Origin: CAYRTD01 sp964528675
GTDB taxonomy: Bacteria > Bacteroidota > Bacteroidia > Bacteroidales > GCA-2748055
Length of the DNA stretch: 64,000 nt
Direction: 5' to 3'
Assembly: GCA_964528675.1 (NCBI GenBank)
Contig: CAZGTU010000001.1
Coordinates: forward strand, 118,192 to 182,191
How positions within the stretch are numbered: position 1 is the stretch's first letter; every line of letters begins with the position of its first letter. Shown piece after piece: positions 27,901 to 35,771 of this stretch. The notes under the pieces are model-generated. The model had not been told where the DNA came from and searched no databases. It saw only the letters and a list, made by a program, of their open reading frames with translations. Position numbers and translations under genes: made by a program.

Positions 27901-28144
27901 GTATAATAACAGCCAGTTACGTGTATATCCAAATCCCGCCAGCGAAAATCTCATCATTAGAATAAATGCGCCTGTTGAATACCTGGATATCTATAATGGA
28001 CTGGGGCAGTTGGTAAAAAGGATAAACAACGTAAATAAAAGAGAACTTAATGTTTCCATTTCTGAATTCGATAAAGGAGTATACTTTATTAAGTCAGTGG
28101 ATACAGATGGTATGACAAGTATTTCCAAATTTATCAAGTTATAA
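24974..28144 (+). CDS. T9SS-exported protein with four CBM9-like domains and an FN3
   Basis: 1056 residues. The signal peptide ends at SLKAQ. It contains three tandem CBM9-like domains (about 28-225, 230-428, 433-635), each opening with a DGxxDPxWxxxPxxxI-type strand. Each carries an acidic NDMxEVYFDxDNSKN loop and ends in SGEAYHxxSxFGxxxL. A fibronectin type III domain lies at about 643-728 (PPTTPVNLAYENL). A more divergent fourth CBM9-like copy occupies about 735-960 (ITLDGKPDEAIWENA), and a T9SS type A tail about 976-1056 (LRVYPNPASENLII). CBM9 binds reducing ends or termini of glycans. No catalytic domain is seen, so it is probably a surface glycan-binding scaffold. It is the fourth gene of the SusC1 operon, followed by a terminator. 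Confidence 0.85.
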   Translation: MKKMLTLILMLGFLIGHSVSLKAQLITADGTVEAAWDAAEYRSIENVLEGADNISSENDFSAKYKILWDAQGIYLLIEVLDDTLTTTEAQYFKNDMAEVYFDMDNSKNILKPGAPWNVTAYDENDYQFSLTIGDDAVSGGPDGADVSFGSDLTTAGKYILEFHFDWSDLGLTEALTESAVIGFDITLGDNDNSTSRDSYLGWNTTSGEAYHDPSLFGVLELVSGNLTSVPEGVTIDGKPDPVWYDVPEYKINKVLQGGPEIAADDLSGSFKTYYDENGFYIWAVVKDDTLTTEAHPKYFNNDMMEIYFDLDNSKNPLPEGSWWNVSSYDDNDYQFNYVFSQDTVYGKTKIPHIAHVVDTGNFYAVEMMFPWDSLGLDAPLVQGDTIGFDIFIGDNDSTSARQRMLSWHSIDGEAYHDASRFGTLVLAEGGKTLVPEGIVIDGKKDPLWAEMEKRPINTVVSGEESIRDGLDFSGYHQLYWDENSIYLLVQVNDDTLTTTEDLAYWKVDNIEVYLDMDNSKNPCPGCPWNESSYDENDFQYQLRIGGELMNGYAEYSQNIFEGGYLVEYKFPFDSMNIEKDFAVNDLIGFDIYITDNDNNNTRDAQLSWFDDSGEAYHIASKFGTIELAENGKTIPSNECEIIPPTTPVNLAYENLTSSFIISWDASEDNVAVYGYEVYRVDGDDTILIGSVFDPQMEIFDFESEGNYNFLVRAYDECNNYSLYSDEVAVVAPKVLKYNVVKSDSEITLDGKPDEAIWENAVWDTASIYKIDASNDAEETIPEEQDLHTVFAMTWDEDYLYAFADISDAAVTNWDGSSNDWDTRNVPFQFDCIEFCIGGSNERYVSDAGLKPGDTQWRFNTGVSDVITGNPGNADLNSYSVEFAEGISLRNAGGYTFEIKFPWDAVFRDIDIPADLGVGTELLFTMITIDNDGRKDGDMFLRDHEVAYFDGTGNHWKQTNGYKTMTLGGLSSIKESKYNNSQLRVYPNPASENLIIRINAPVEYLDIYNGLGQLVKRINNVNKRELNVSISEFDKGVYFIKSVDTDGMTSISKFIKL

Positions 28145-28157
28145 ATCTATCATTTGG

Positions 28158-28197
28158 AAGGATGAAAGCCGGTTTTGCTCTCATCCTTTCATTTTTT
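28158..28197 (+). terminator. Intrinsic terminator after the CBM9 protein
   Basis: An 8-bp stem AAGGATGA (28158-28165) / TCATCCTT (28181-28188) with a 15-base loop, followed by a T-rich tract (TCATTTTTTC). It lies 14 bases after the stop at 28144 and separates the SusCD block from the enzyme block of PUL1. Confidence 0.75.
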
Positions 28198-28207
28198 CAA
28201 AAATAAA

Positions 28208-28382
28208 ATGGACGGTTGCTTAATAACAGTTATCACCGGGAAAATAGGAGAATGGATTCTCAGTGTAAGCTTTTGGACGCTCAGAACACGAAGTGTATTT
28301 TGAAATATTTACTTTTATAACCCTGTGCTTTTATGCTGAACGTCAGTTAGTTTTAGTTAGATTAATAATGCAACCGTCCATT
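28208..28382. repeat. 13-bp perfect inverted repeat flanking a 149-bp spacer upstream of beta-helix A1
   Basis: AATGGACGGTTGC (28208-28220) and its exact reverse complement GCAACCGTCCATT (28370-28382). The second arm ends 12 bases before the ATG at 28395. The spacer has no gene. It could be a paired regulator site, a short invertible segment, or a long-range RNA stem. Confidence 0.8.
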
Positions 28383-28394
28383 AAAATACATACA

Positions 28395-30530
28395 ATGTTG
28401 TTGAAGAAGTTACTGATATCTGCTTTACTGGTATTACTTTTTTCTCATGAGACTTTCTCTCAAGCCACTCTGGACACTTCAAATATTGAGAATACAATAT
28501 ACGTAAATCAAAGCCATATCAATGCCAGTGATAATAACACAGGTACAAATCCGGAACTGCCCCTTAAAACACTTCAAAAAGCTATTGATCTTAGCAGTGA
28601 TATACGTTCGCGAATCAGAGTCTTTCCGGGCCATTACCGGTCATATATAGACATTCTCTCTAACGAACTGATGATCATCGAAGCTGCCGAACCGGGAAAA
28701 GTAATTATATCGGGTAGCGATGTTTTTACAGATTGGATCTTGGAGGATTCCGTCTACAGTCATTCATGGAAATATGATTGGGGGTTTTTCGATGATTCTG
28801 AATTTTGCTTCGGGCCATGCTTTCTTCAAGACTATCAGAAAAGAAGAGAATTACTCTTTGTCAATTCATTTCCGATGCAACAAGTGCTGAGTATGGATGC
28901 TCTTATCGAGGGAAGTTTTTTAGTTGATGAAGAGAATGACATGATCTATTTAAATCTTCCCGATTCCCTTGATATGGAAGATGCAGTTATTGAAGTATCA
29001 ACGAGAGGATACAATATTTATAATGAAGGAAGAAACGGAAGCCTTATTACCGCATCTGTATTTAACAGCAAAGGACTGATATTAAGAGGCTTAATAATAC
29101 AACATACAGCAAATACTGCTCATCAGGATGCTCTTACAATTTCAAATACTCAAAATCTCCTGGTGGAAAACTGTATATTTGAATGGAACAATGGGGTGGG
29201 TTTTGAAATGCAAAATTGCTCTGATGTGACAGTTCGTAACTGCATTACCAGGCATAATGGAGAAAGAGGAATGGGCGTAGGTGGTGGAGAAAATATTCTC
29301 CTTGAAAATATTGAAATATATAAAAACAACTGGAGAACCAATGCACCAAAGATTATTTCTCATGATGCCGCTGGAATAAAATTAGCAGGAGGCATTAATA
29401 ATTGCCAATTAATTAATATTAATGCTTATGATAACTTCTGTCACGCGATCTGGTTCGATTGGAATAACGGAAATTACAGCATCGAAAATTCTCTCATAGA
29501 GAATAATCAGGAAGCAGGAATAATGCTGGAGGCAAGCCGAAAGCCTGCTTTTTTAAAGAACAACAGGATCAATTATAACGGAATAGGAATCCTCGGCTAC
29601 GGGCATGCCAATGTTAGCATCGATAGTTGTTTCCTGTTTGCCAATGGAAGCCAGATTAGTCTGGGCCAGGATGGCAGAACAGTCCGGCAGGACAATGACT
29701 GGGAAATAAACTGCGAAAACTGGAATATTAAGAATTCCACAATAGTCGCGGCTACACCGATTCAGGGTATGATCTCTTTTTTTGAATACCTGAATACATC
29801 AACCCACGCAAGTACAAATTATTATCAGACAGTATCGGCAGATTCCAACCGCTATTTTCATCCAACTGGAGATCAGCGATGGCCTGATGGCACTAGTGTT
29901 AGTGGTGGACAGTTAAGCCTTGAGGCATGGAGAGATCAGACCGGTCAGGATTTAAATTCTATATGGATGAAACCATCAGCAGAAGAAGTAGGTGGAAATT
30001 TACCTCCGGTTGCAAAGCTTGATTATAAATTCTACAACGATACTATTGTTCAGTTTTTTGGTAATCAGTCTTATGATCCGGAAGGATTGATGAATTCTTA
30101 TAAATGGTACTTTGGCGATGGTGAAACCAGCGAAAAGATCAACGTCAATCATTTTTATACTGCCAAAGGTGATATGGATGTCAGCCTCGTTGTGTCGGAT
30201 TTCTTCGGCGAAAGTGACAGTGTCTCTGTGTCAATTTTTATAGTACCAACAAATACTCCTGAACCACATCACTTAAATATGATAGGTTCTGTCTATCCTA
30301 ATCCGGCTACCTCAGAAATCTTTATCAATTTAATGTCCAGTCATACAACCAAAGAAGGCAGGATAAACATTTATAACATGAAGGGACAGAAAGTCCTTGA
30401 ATCACAATTAATAACAAAGGATAAATATACATTAGGTCCTGTAGATATATCAGAATTAGATAAAGGAATTTATGTAATTACTATCCTCATGGATAATGGT
30501 ATTTCGGGTAGCAGCAGATTTGTAAAATGA
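28395..30530 (+). CDS. T9SS-exported parallel beta-helix protein A1 with PKD domain
   Basis: 711 residues from the ATG at 28395, which opens directly on a signal peptide (MLLKKLLISALLVLLFSHETFSQ); the frame extends 34 codons further up through non-signal sequence. Residues about 35-95 start the helix (TIYVNQSHINASDNNTGTNPELPLKTLQKAI). A family motif FDDSEFCFGPC lies at about 132-142, and the central coils (about 230-460) carry repeated VxNCxxxxNxxxGxxxxxS turns. A PKD domain (about 535-615) and a T9SS type A tail (about 635-711, GSVYPNPATSEIFI) follow. Such helices are polysaccharide lyases or glycosidases (PL/GH28/GH141-like), but the catalytic residues are not identifiable by eye. The paralogue in PUL2 at 46873-48492 keeps the helix but lacks PKD and T9SS parts. 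Confidence 0.8.
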   Translation: MLLKKLLISALLVLLFSHETFSQATLDTSNIENTIYVNQSHINASDNNTGTNPELPLKTLQKAIDLSSDIRSRIRVFPGHYRSYIDILSNELMIIEAAEPGKVIISGSDVFTDWILEDSVYSHSWKYDWGFFDDSEFCFGPCFLQDYQKRRELLFVNSFPMQQVLSMDALIEGSFLVDEENDMIYLNLPDSLDMEDAVIEVSTRGYNIYNEGRNGSLITASVFNSKGLILRGLIIQHTANTAHQDALTISNTQNLLVENCIFEWNNGVGFEMQNCSDVTVRNCITRHNGERGMGVGGGENILLENIEIYKNNWRTNAPKIISHDAAGIKLAGGINNCQLININAYDNFCHAIWFDWNNGNYSIENSLIENNQEAGIMLEASRKPAFLKNNRINYNGIGILGYGHANVSIDSCFLFANGSQISLGQDGRTVRQDNDWEINCENWNIKNSTIVAATPIQGMISFFEYLNTSTHASTNYYQTVSADSNRYFHPTGDQRWPDGTSVSGGQLSLEAWRDQTGQDLNSIWMKPSAEEVGGNLPPVAKLDYKFYNDTIVQFFGNQSYDPEGLMNSYKWYFGDGETSEKINVNHFYTAKGDMDVSLVVSDFFGESDSVSVSIFIVPTNTPEPHHLNMIGSVYPNPATSEIFINLMSSHTTKEGRINIYNMKGQKVLESQLITKDKYTLGPVDISELDKGIYVITILMDNGISGSSRFVK

Positions 30531-30564
30531 CTTTTCTTTTTAGAATAACCAGAATTTAGATGAC

Positions 30565-32577
30565 ATGAGGAAGGTGAAGAGTAGCAAACTAAGCATAAAT
30601 ATATTTTTCCTGATCATTTTCGGTTCATTCCATAATATATATGCAACAAATTATTTTATTTCTTCTTCAGAGGGAAGTGATGGGAATGAAGGAACAAAAG
30701 CTGAGCAGCCAATTAAAACTTTGGCCAAACTAAACCAGCTTTCTCTGCAAGGAGGAGATACAATATTTTTTAAATGCGGAGATATTTTTCGTGGTAGTAT
30801 AGTTATTGCTGCCGGAGGTAAACCGGGTTCGGATCTTGTTTACACCTCTTATGGGGAAGGACCGGCACCTGTTTTATCGGGAGCTGAAAAAATTGACAGC
30901 TGGCATAATTCATCCGATTCACTGCTGAGAACAATTGTTGAAAAGCCCGTTTTTGCTCTTTTTGCAAACGATAAAATGCTCCCCTCTGCAAGGTTCCCCG
31001 AAAAGGGTTGGCTCTTTTTTGAAGGCGGTGGAAGAAATTTTATGACGGACCCATTCCTGTCCGGCCATGAAGAAGCTTATGAAGGTGCCACGATCAGGAT
31101 GCGCACCAAGAATTGGTGCTATGAATACAAAAAAATTGTTTCCACGCGGGCTGATACTGCATTTTTTAACGACTCTTTGTGGAATAACGAACAAATAAGC
31201 TATACCTGTGATCCTGGCTGGGGATATTATCTTGATAATAAAGAAGCATTCATTAAGGCCGAAAATGGCTGGGCTTTTAATAAAGAAAGTAAGGAACTGG
31301 TTTTCAAACCGGGAAGAATTGCTAATCCCGAGGTATGTGTATACCGCAACGGAATTGTAATTAATGAGAATACAAGTTATTTGCAAATATCAGGAATCAG
31401 CTTTGAAAAATACCATGACAGTGGAATATTGATTAATAAGAAGGCTTCAAATATTCATATAAGCGATTGCTCCTTCAGAAATATCCTGCTCAAAGGTATT
31501 GATTGCAGGGAAGGTAGCAAAGAACTCTGCATTTCAAATTGCTCGCTCAGCGATGTCTATGGACAGGGTATATCGCTCCTGGAAAGCAGTAATACAATTA
31601 TTGAAAAAAACGTCATAAAAAGAATTGGCCTGCTACCCGGATATGGTATAAACGGCGTAAACGGAGGCATGGGCATCATAGTAACAAACCATGAAGTTCG
31701 TCCTGAAGGTTATAACATTATAGCCAGTCATAATGTAATCCGCCATAACCGCATTGATAGTGTAGGTAATTATGCAATAAGAATGGATGGTGTATACAGT
31801 AGCTGTGAATACAATGTAGTTTCAAACGCCCTCCTGACGCATAATGACGGGGCTCTGATCTATTGCTGGGGCCTCGATTCAAGTTTTACTCATCATAATA
31901 TAATAAAAAACAACATTGTAAGCTTCTCTCATGGGAATCTTACCGGTTCTCCAAAGACCCATCTCATAAACGCAGGCATTTATGTTGATAATAATGCAAA
32001 TCATATAAAACTGGAAAATAATACTGTAACAGGAACCCAGATAGGAATCCTGTTCAACAGCCTGTCATTCAATAACAAAGCAATAAATAATACGCTTTTT
32101 GATAATACAGAAGGAATCAGTTTTTCAGAGTTTCATCCAGGCAAGCCTATCTATGGTACAGAGATATCACAGAATATAATGATCGGTGTGGATTATGAAC
32201 AAAAATCTCTTCACTTAAAAAGCTATGTTCATCCGGAAATTGACCCTGGAAAAATAGATGGTAACTTCCATTACAATCCCAGGGATCCCTTTGTGATAAA
32301 ATATCTCACCACCCATACAAATTTTCGCCGGCAGGATGAAATGAACCTGGAAGCCTGGCAAGCAAAAGGATATGACATAAATGGCTCCACCCTGGATGAA
32401 ACGGCAATCCAATCGGATTTCACCGTTCCCGGGCTTTTTGTGAACCCTTCGGATTCTTTGCTGACAATAGAGTTAAGTGGAGAATACATAAACCTAAAGG
32501 AAGAACGAACTAAAAAGCTTGTAATTGAGCCATTTTCATCTCAAATTCTGCTTAAAAAGAGAACTAATACAAAATAA
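30565..32577 (+). CDS. Secreted parallel beta-helix protein B1
   Basis: 670 residues. The signal peptide is INIFFLIIFGSFHNIYA. The helix starts with NYFISSSEGSDGNEGTKAEQ, then GGDTIFFKCGDIFRGSIVI (family marker shared with B2). Repeated short coils of the type ISxCSFRNIxxxGI, LEENxV and NHIKLENNTVTGTQIGILFNS run to about residue 560. There is no lipobox and no T9SS tail, so it is probably periplasmic. Such architectures are known in glycosidases (GH141-like) and lyases; the activity is unassigned. It starts 34 bases after A1 and ends 11 bases before the GH39 gene, clearly in the same operon. The cytosolic paralogue B2 lies three genes downstream. Confidence 0.8.
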   Translation: MRKVKSSKLSINIFFLIIFGSFHNIYATNYFISSSEGSDGNEGTKAEQPIKTLAKLNQLSLQGGDTIFFKCGDIFRGSIVIAAGGKPGSDLVYTSYGEGPAPVLSGAEKIDSWHNSSDSLLRTIVEKPVFALFANDKMLPSARFPEKGWLFFEGGGRNFMTDPFLSGHEEAYEGATIRMRTKNWCYEYKKIVSTRADTAFFNDSLWNNEQISYTCDPGWGYYLDNKEAFIKAENGWAFNKESKELVFKPGRIANPEVCVYRNGIVINENTSYLQISGISFEKYHDSGILINKKASNIHISDCSFRNILLKGIDCREGSKELCISNCSLSDVYGQGISLLESSNTIIEKNVIKRIGLLPGYGINGVNGGMGIIVTNHEVRPEGYNIIASHNVIRHNRIDSVGNYAIRMDGVYSSCEYNVVSNALLTHNDGALIYCWGLDSSFTHHNIIKNNIVSFSHGNLTGSPKTHLINAGIYVDNNANHIKLENNTVTGTQIGILFNSLSFNNKAINNTLFDNTEGISFSEFHPGKPIYGTEISQNIMIGVDYEQKSLHLKSYVHPEIDPGKIDGNFHYNPRDPFVIKYLTTHTNFRRQDEMNLEAWQAKGYDINGSTLDETAIQSDFTVPGLFVNPSDSLLTIELSGEYINLKEERTKKLVIEPFSSQILLKKRTNTK

Positions 32578-32588
32578 AAGTATTTATT

Positions 32589-34115
32589 ATGCGGTCGTTC
32601 GGAAGAAATAATAAAAGGAAAATATCTGTAAAGCCAGATTATAAAGCTGACAGGCTCCCTTTCAAACATAGCTGGGAAGGTCTGGGAAATATAGACCAGA
32701 TGCTGTGGATGACGCGTCTCGATTGCCTCAGCCAGCTTGAAGAGGCACATAGGGATATAGGTCTAAAACATGTAAGAGCTGTAGGACTATTTGACGATAA
32801 TTTATCTGTAGTAGGGAAAGATCCACGGGAGTTTGACAATGACAAGGCTCAGCCCAGGAGGAACTGGCAAAACATTGACTTTATTTTTGACTCGCTCCTC
32901 GACAGAGGAATTTCGCCCATGTTTACTACCACATTTATGCCGGAAGCACTTTCTGCAGGTGATCAGACGGTATTTGAAACAAAAAATAACGTAACTCTTC
33001 CCAGGTCCTTTAAAGACTGGGAAAACCTGGTAATAGCAACATTGGAGCACATGATCTACCGTTATGGCAGGAAAAGGATGGAAAACTGGTATTATGAGAT
33101 TTGGAATGAACCGAATCTGGGAGCCTTTTTTGCAGGCACAAAAGAAGATTTCTTCAAACTATGGAAAGTAAGCTTTGATGCCATAAAAAAGGTATATCCG
33201 GAATTCAAAATTGGAGGTCCTTCCACAGCCCGTGCAGAATGGATCCCGGAATTTATTGAATTTTCAGGAAAAAATGATTGTATGCCAGACTATCTTATCT
33301 GTCACATTTACAATAATGATAGTGAGTATGCAGCTTTATCTCCTTTTGCAGGTCCCCAGGAAGACAAAATAAACAGATCGCCCAATTTCCTCAGCGGAGT
33401 AGTAAGAGGAGTTTCAGAACTGGCAGCCTCTTTGGATTTTAAAGGAGAGATACACTGGAATGAATGGGGAAGATCGTGGTTCCCGTTCGATCCGATGCGA
33501 GAAACTGCAAATGAAGCGGCTTTTATCGTAAAATCAATGGATGAGGTTTCCCAATACGCAGATTACTTTGCCTACTGGTGTCTTTCAGATATTTATAATC
33601 AGCTAGGCTTTGGTGCAGAAACCTTCCATGGGAATTATGGTATGATGAACCTACAGGGACTTAAAAAGCCTTCCTATTTCGCCCATCAGCTTTTATCTAT
33701 GATGGGTAAGGAAAGATATGAGGCAGAAGTTACATCCTCCATGTCCTATTCCGGAGCAATTGTAAGTAAAAATGACGACTTCTTTCAAATAATGGTCTAC
33801 ATCTACGACCCTGAATTCCTTCCCGAAAAAGACATATCTGAAGAGGCTACAGTGCGGATCCTCCTTCCGGAAAGATTTAAGGAAAAAAGCCTTAAAATAT
33901 ATCGTGTAAATGAAGAAGATAATAATATTATCCGGAAATGGAAAGAACAGGGCAGTCCTCCATATCTGAAATATGAGGAAAGAGATAAATGGAAAGAAAT
34001 GAACGTGTTGACAGCAGATGAAAAAGGATTTAAAATAGACAGGACCGGGGATGAAGAATATCTTGAGCTAAAAATGCATTCACCCGGTATAATGCATATT
34101 CAGTTTAATTCCTAG
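32589..34115 (+). CDS. GH39-family glycoside hydrolase
   Basis: 508 residues, no signal peptide, so cytosolic. It is a (beta/alpha)8 barrel of the GH39 type: RHxDIGLKHVRAVGLFDD-like first strands, the acid/base Glu174 in WYYEIWNEPNL, and the probable nucleophile Glu292 in EIHWNEWGRSW. The 118-residue spacing agrees with GH39 xylosidases. A C-terminal beta domain closes the protein. GH39 covers beta-xylosidase, alpha-L-iduronidase and other retaining activities; the specificity cannot be chosen. It lies between beta-helix B1 (11 bases) and the sodium symporter (40 bases), consistent with action on imported oligosaccharides. Confidence 0.85.
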   Translation: MRSFGRNNKRKISVKPDYKADRLPFKHSWEGLGNIDQMLWMTRLDCLSQLEEAHRDIGLKHVRAVGLFDDNLSVVGKDPREFDNDKAQPRRNWQNIDFIFDSLLDRGISPMFTTTFMPEALSAGDQTVFETKNNVTLPRSFKDWENLVIATLEHMIYRYGRKRMENWYYEIWNEPNLGAFFAGTKEDFFKLWKVSFDAIKKVYPEFKIGGPSTARAEWIPEFIEFSGKNDCMPDYLICHIYNNDSEYAALSPFAGPQEDKINRSPNFLSGVVRGVSELAASLDFKGEIHWNEWGRSWFPFDPMRETANEAAFIVKSMDEVSQYADYFAYWCLSDIYNQLGFGAETFHGNYGMMNLQGLKKPSYFAHQLLSMMGKERYEAEVTSSMSYSGAIVSKNDDFFQIMVYIYDPEFLPEKDISEEATVRILLPERFKEKSLKIYRVNEEDNNIIRKWKEQGSPPYLKYEERDKWKEMNVLTADEKGFKIDRTGDEEYLELKMHSPGIMHIQFNS

Positions 34116-34155
34116 CTGATGGTATTCCTGAAAACTAACTAAAACAATTTCAAGA

Positions 34156-35751
34156 ATGAATAATCTGGTTGACTCACTTATTGTTTTTATTTACTTCATA
34201 ATTGTATTTGTTATCGGTTTTTATTTCAGCCGTAAAAACGCCAAAACAAATACCTCACATGAATTTTTAACAGGTGGAAGACATCTGAAATGGTGGCAGA
34301 CGGGTCTTACCCTTATTGCTATGTTTGTTGATCCGGGCATTATGGGAACAGCGGCCTTAAGTTTCATCCATGGGTTTTATGTAATTCAGTGGAATGGGGT
34401 TAATTTCTGGATATCGGGGTGGTTTTCATCACTTTTCTTTATAGCTATCTACTGGCGCTCGCAAATTATAACCACACCTGAGTATCTTGAGAAAAGATTT
34501 AATGTAATAAACCGGGCATTCTTCTCTGTCATAATGATTTCAACAATAATTGCATTTCTTGCTTATGCTGTGTATTTGGGCGGATTATTACTTGAAGAAT
34601 TACTGGGATGGCCATTCTGGGTGAATGTTTCTGTGATTGCATTAATAGCCGGGTTTTATGTGATGTATGGCGGCCTGAAAACCATGTTGACCATGGATAT
34701 TATGCAGGCTGTTTTCTTGCTTATAACGATTTTTGTGATGGGTATAACCAGCTTTGTACTGCTTGGCGGTTTTGAAGGTATACAAAGTATTGATTTCAAA
34801 GGACTTACCGGCAATGAGTTTAACAGCCTTATACCACCGGCAGATTTCAATCTTGATACGGAAGCATTTTTCCCCTTACCCGCTGTACTAACTTATGCAA
34901 TAATTGCATCCCTTTCGTGGATTGTTTGTAATTTCAGTATGGCTCAACGTTTACTTGCCTCAAAAAACGAAAAACATGCACAAAAAGCCCTGGTGATGAC
35001 CGGTATATTCAATGCCATCCTGATGTTTATGGCTTATCTTGTAGGGGGGGCTATGCGTTTAAAAATGCCGGATATTCTACCCGATAAGGCATTTATAATT
35101 ATGATGTTCGAGTATTTTCCTGTTGGTATAAGAGGTTTATTAATTGCGGGGATTATGGCAGCACTGCTTTCGACGGTAGACGGATTGCTATCATCATCAA
35201 GTTCCCTGTTTGCACAGGATATATATTTCAGATTTTTCAGGAAAAATATTACGGAAAAGCAGGCGAAAAACAGTGTCAGATGGATTGAATTTTTCGTTAT
35301 CATACTAATCTTTGTATTTGTTCCTATGTTTCTCGGAGCCCGTTCAGCCATGGAAATGGTACAGGGTTTTTTAGGAAATGTTATGGGCGTCATTATTGCA
35401 TTGTTTGTGCTGGGAATTTTCTTTAAAAGAACTACGTCCTGGGCAGCTTTAGGAAGTATGATTGTGGGCTTGGTCCTTGCATTTACCATGGATTTTCTTA
35501 CCGATATAAATTTTGCCTTCATTGGCACTCTTTCGTTCATCGTAACGGTTATCCTTGGCTATACTCTCAGCTTTATCGAAAAACCAAAAACCCCTGAAAA
35601 GTTAACCAATCTTACTATCTGGACTCTTGAGGATGTTAAAGGCCCATTTGTAGGACTGAAGTCATGGCCAAAACTATGGATCTGGGCCATTGCCCTACCC
35701 CTCATCTGGATATCCATTACGCTTCTCTGGGACTGGTATATGCTTAAATAA
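34156..35751 (+). CDS. Sodium/solute symporter (SSS family), probable sugar importer
   Basis: 531 residues with about 13-14 membrane segments. SSS markers are the N-terminal VIGFYFSRKNAKTNTSHEFLTGGRHLKWWQTGLTLIAMFVDPG, the core WFSSLFFIAIYWRSQIITTPEYLEKRF, and ALLSTVDGLLSSSSSLFAQDIYFRFF, which holds the Ser/Thr sodium site of TM8. This is the inner-membrane step. In Bacteroidota PULs SSS proteins carry mono- or disaccharides. Neighbours on both sides are signal-less glycan enzymes. Confidence 0.92.
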   Translation: MNNLVDSLIVFIYFIIVFVIGFYFSRKNAKTNTSHEFLTGGRHLKWWQTGLTLIAMFVDPGIMGTAALSFIHGFYVIQWNGVNFWISGWFSSLFFIAIYWRSQIITTPEYLEKRFNVINRAFFSVIMISTIIAFLAYAVYLGGLLLEELLGWPFWVNVSVIALIAGFYVMYGGLKTMLTMDIMQAVFLLITIFVMGITSFVLLGGFEGIQSIDFKGLTGNEFNSLIPPADFNLDTEAFFPLPAVLTYAIIASLSWIVCNFSMAQRLLASKNEKHAQKALVMTGIFNAILMFMAYLVGGAMRLKMPDILPDKAFIIMMFEYFPVGIRGLLIAGIMAALLSTVDGLLSSSSSLFAQDIYFRFFRKNITEKQAKNSVRWIEFFVIILIFVFVPMFLGARSAMEMVQGFLGNVMGVIIALFVLGIFFKRTTSWAALGSMIVGLVLAFTMDFLTDINFAFIGTLSFIVTVILGYTLSFIEKPKTPEKLTNLTIWTLEDVKGPFVGLKSWPKLWIWAIALPLIWISITLLWDWYMLK

Positions 35752-35771
35752 ATATTAAAAAAGAAACAAAT

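Noticed and set aside
28293..28394. 34 extra N-terminal codons for beta-helix A1
   Set aside because: The added residues place a spurious segment before an otherwise complete signal peptide that starts at 28395, and they run through the inverted repeat.
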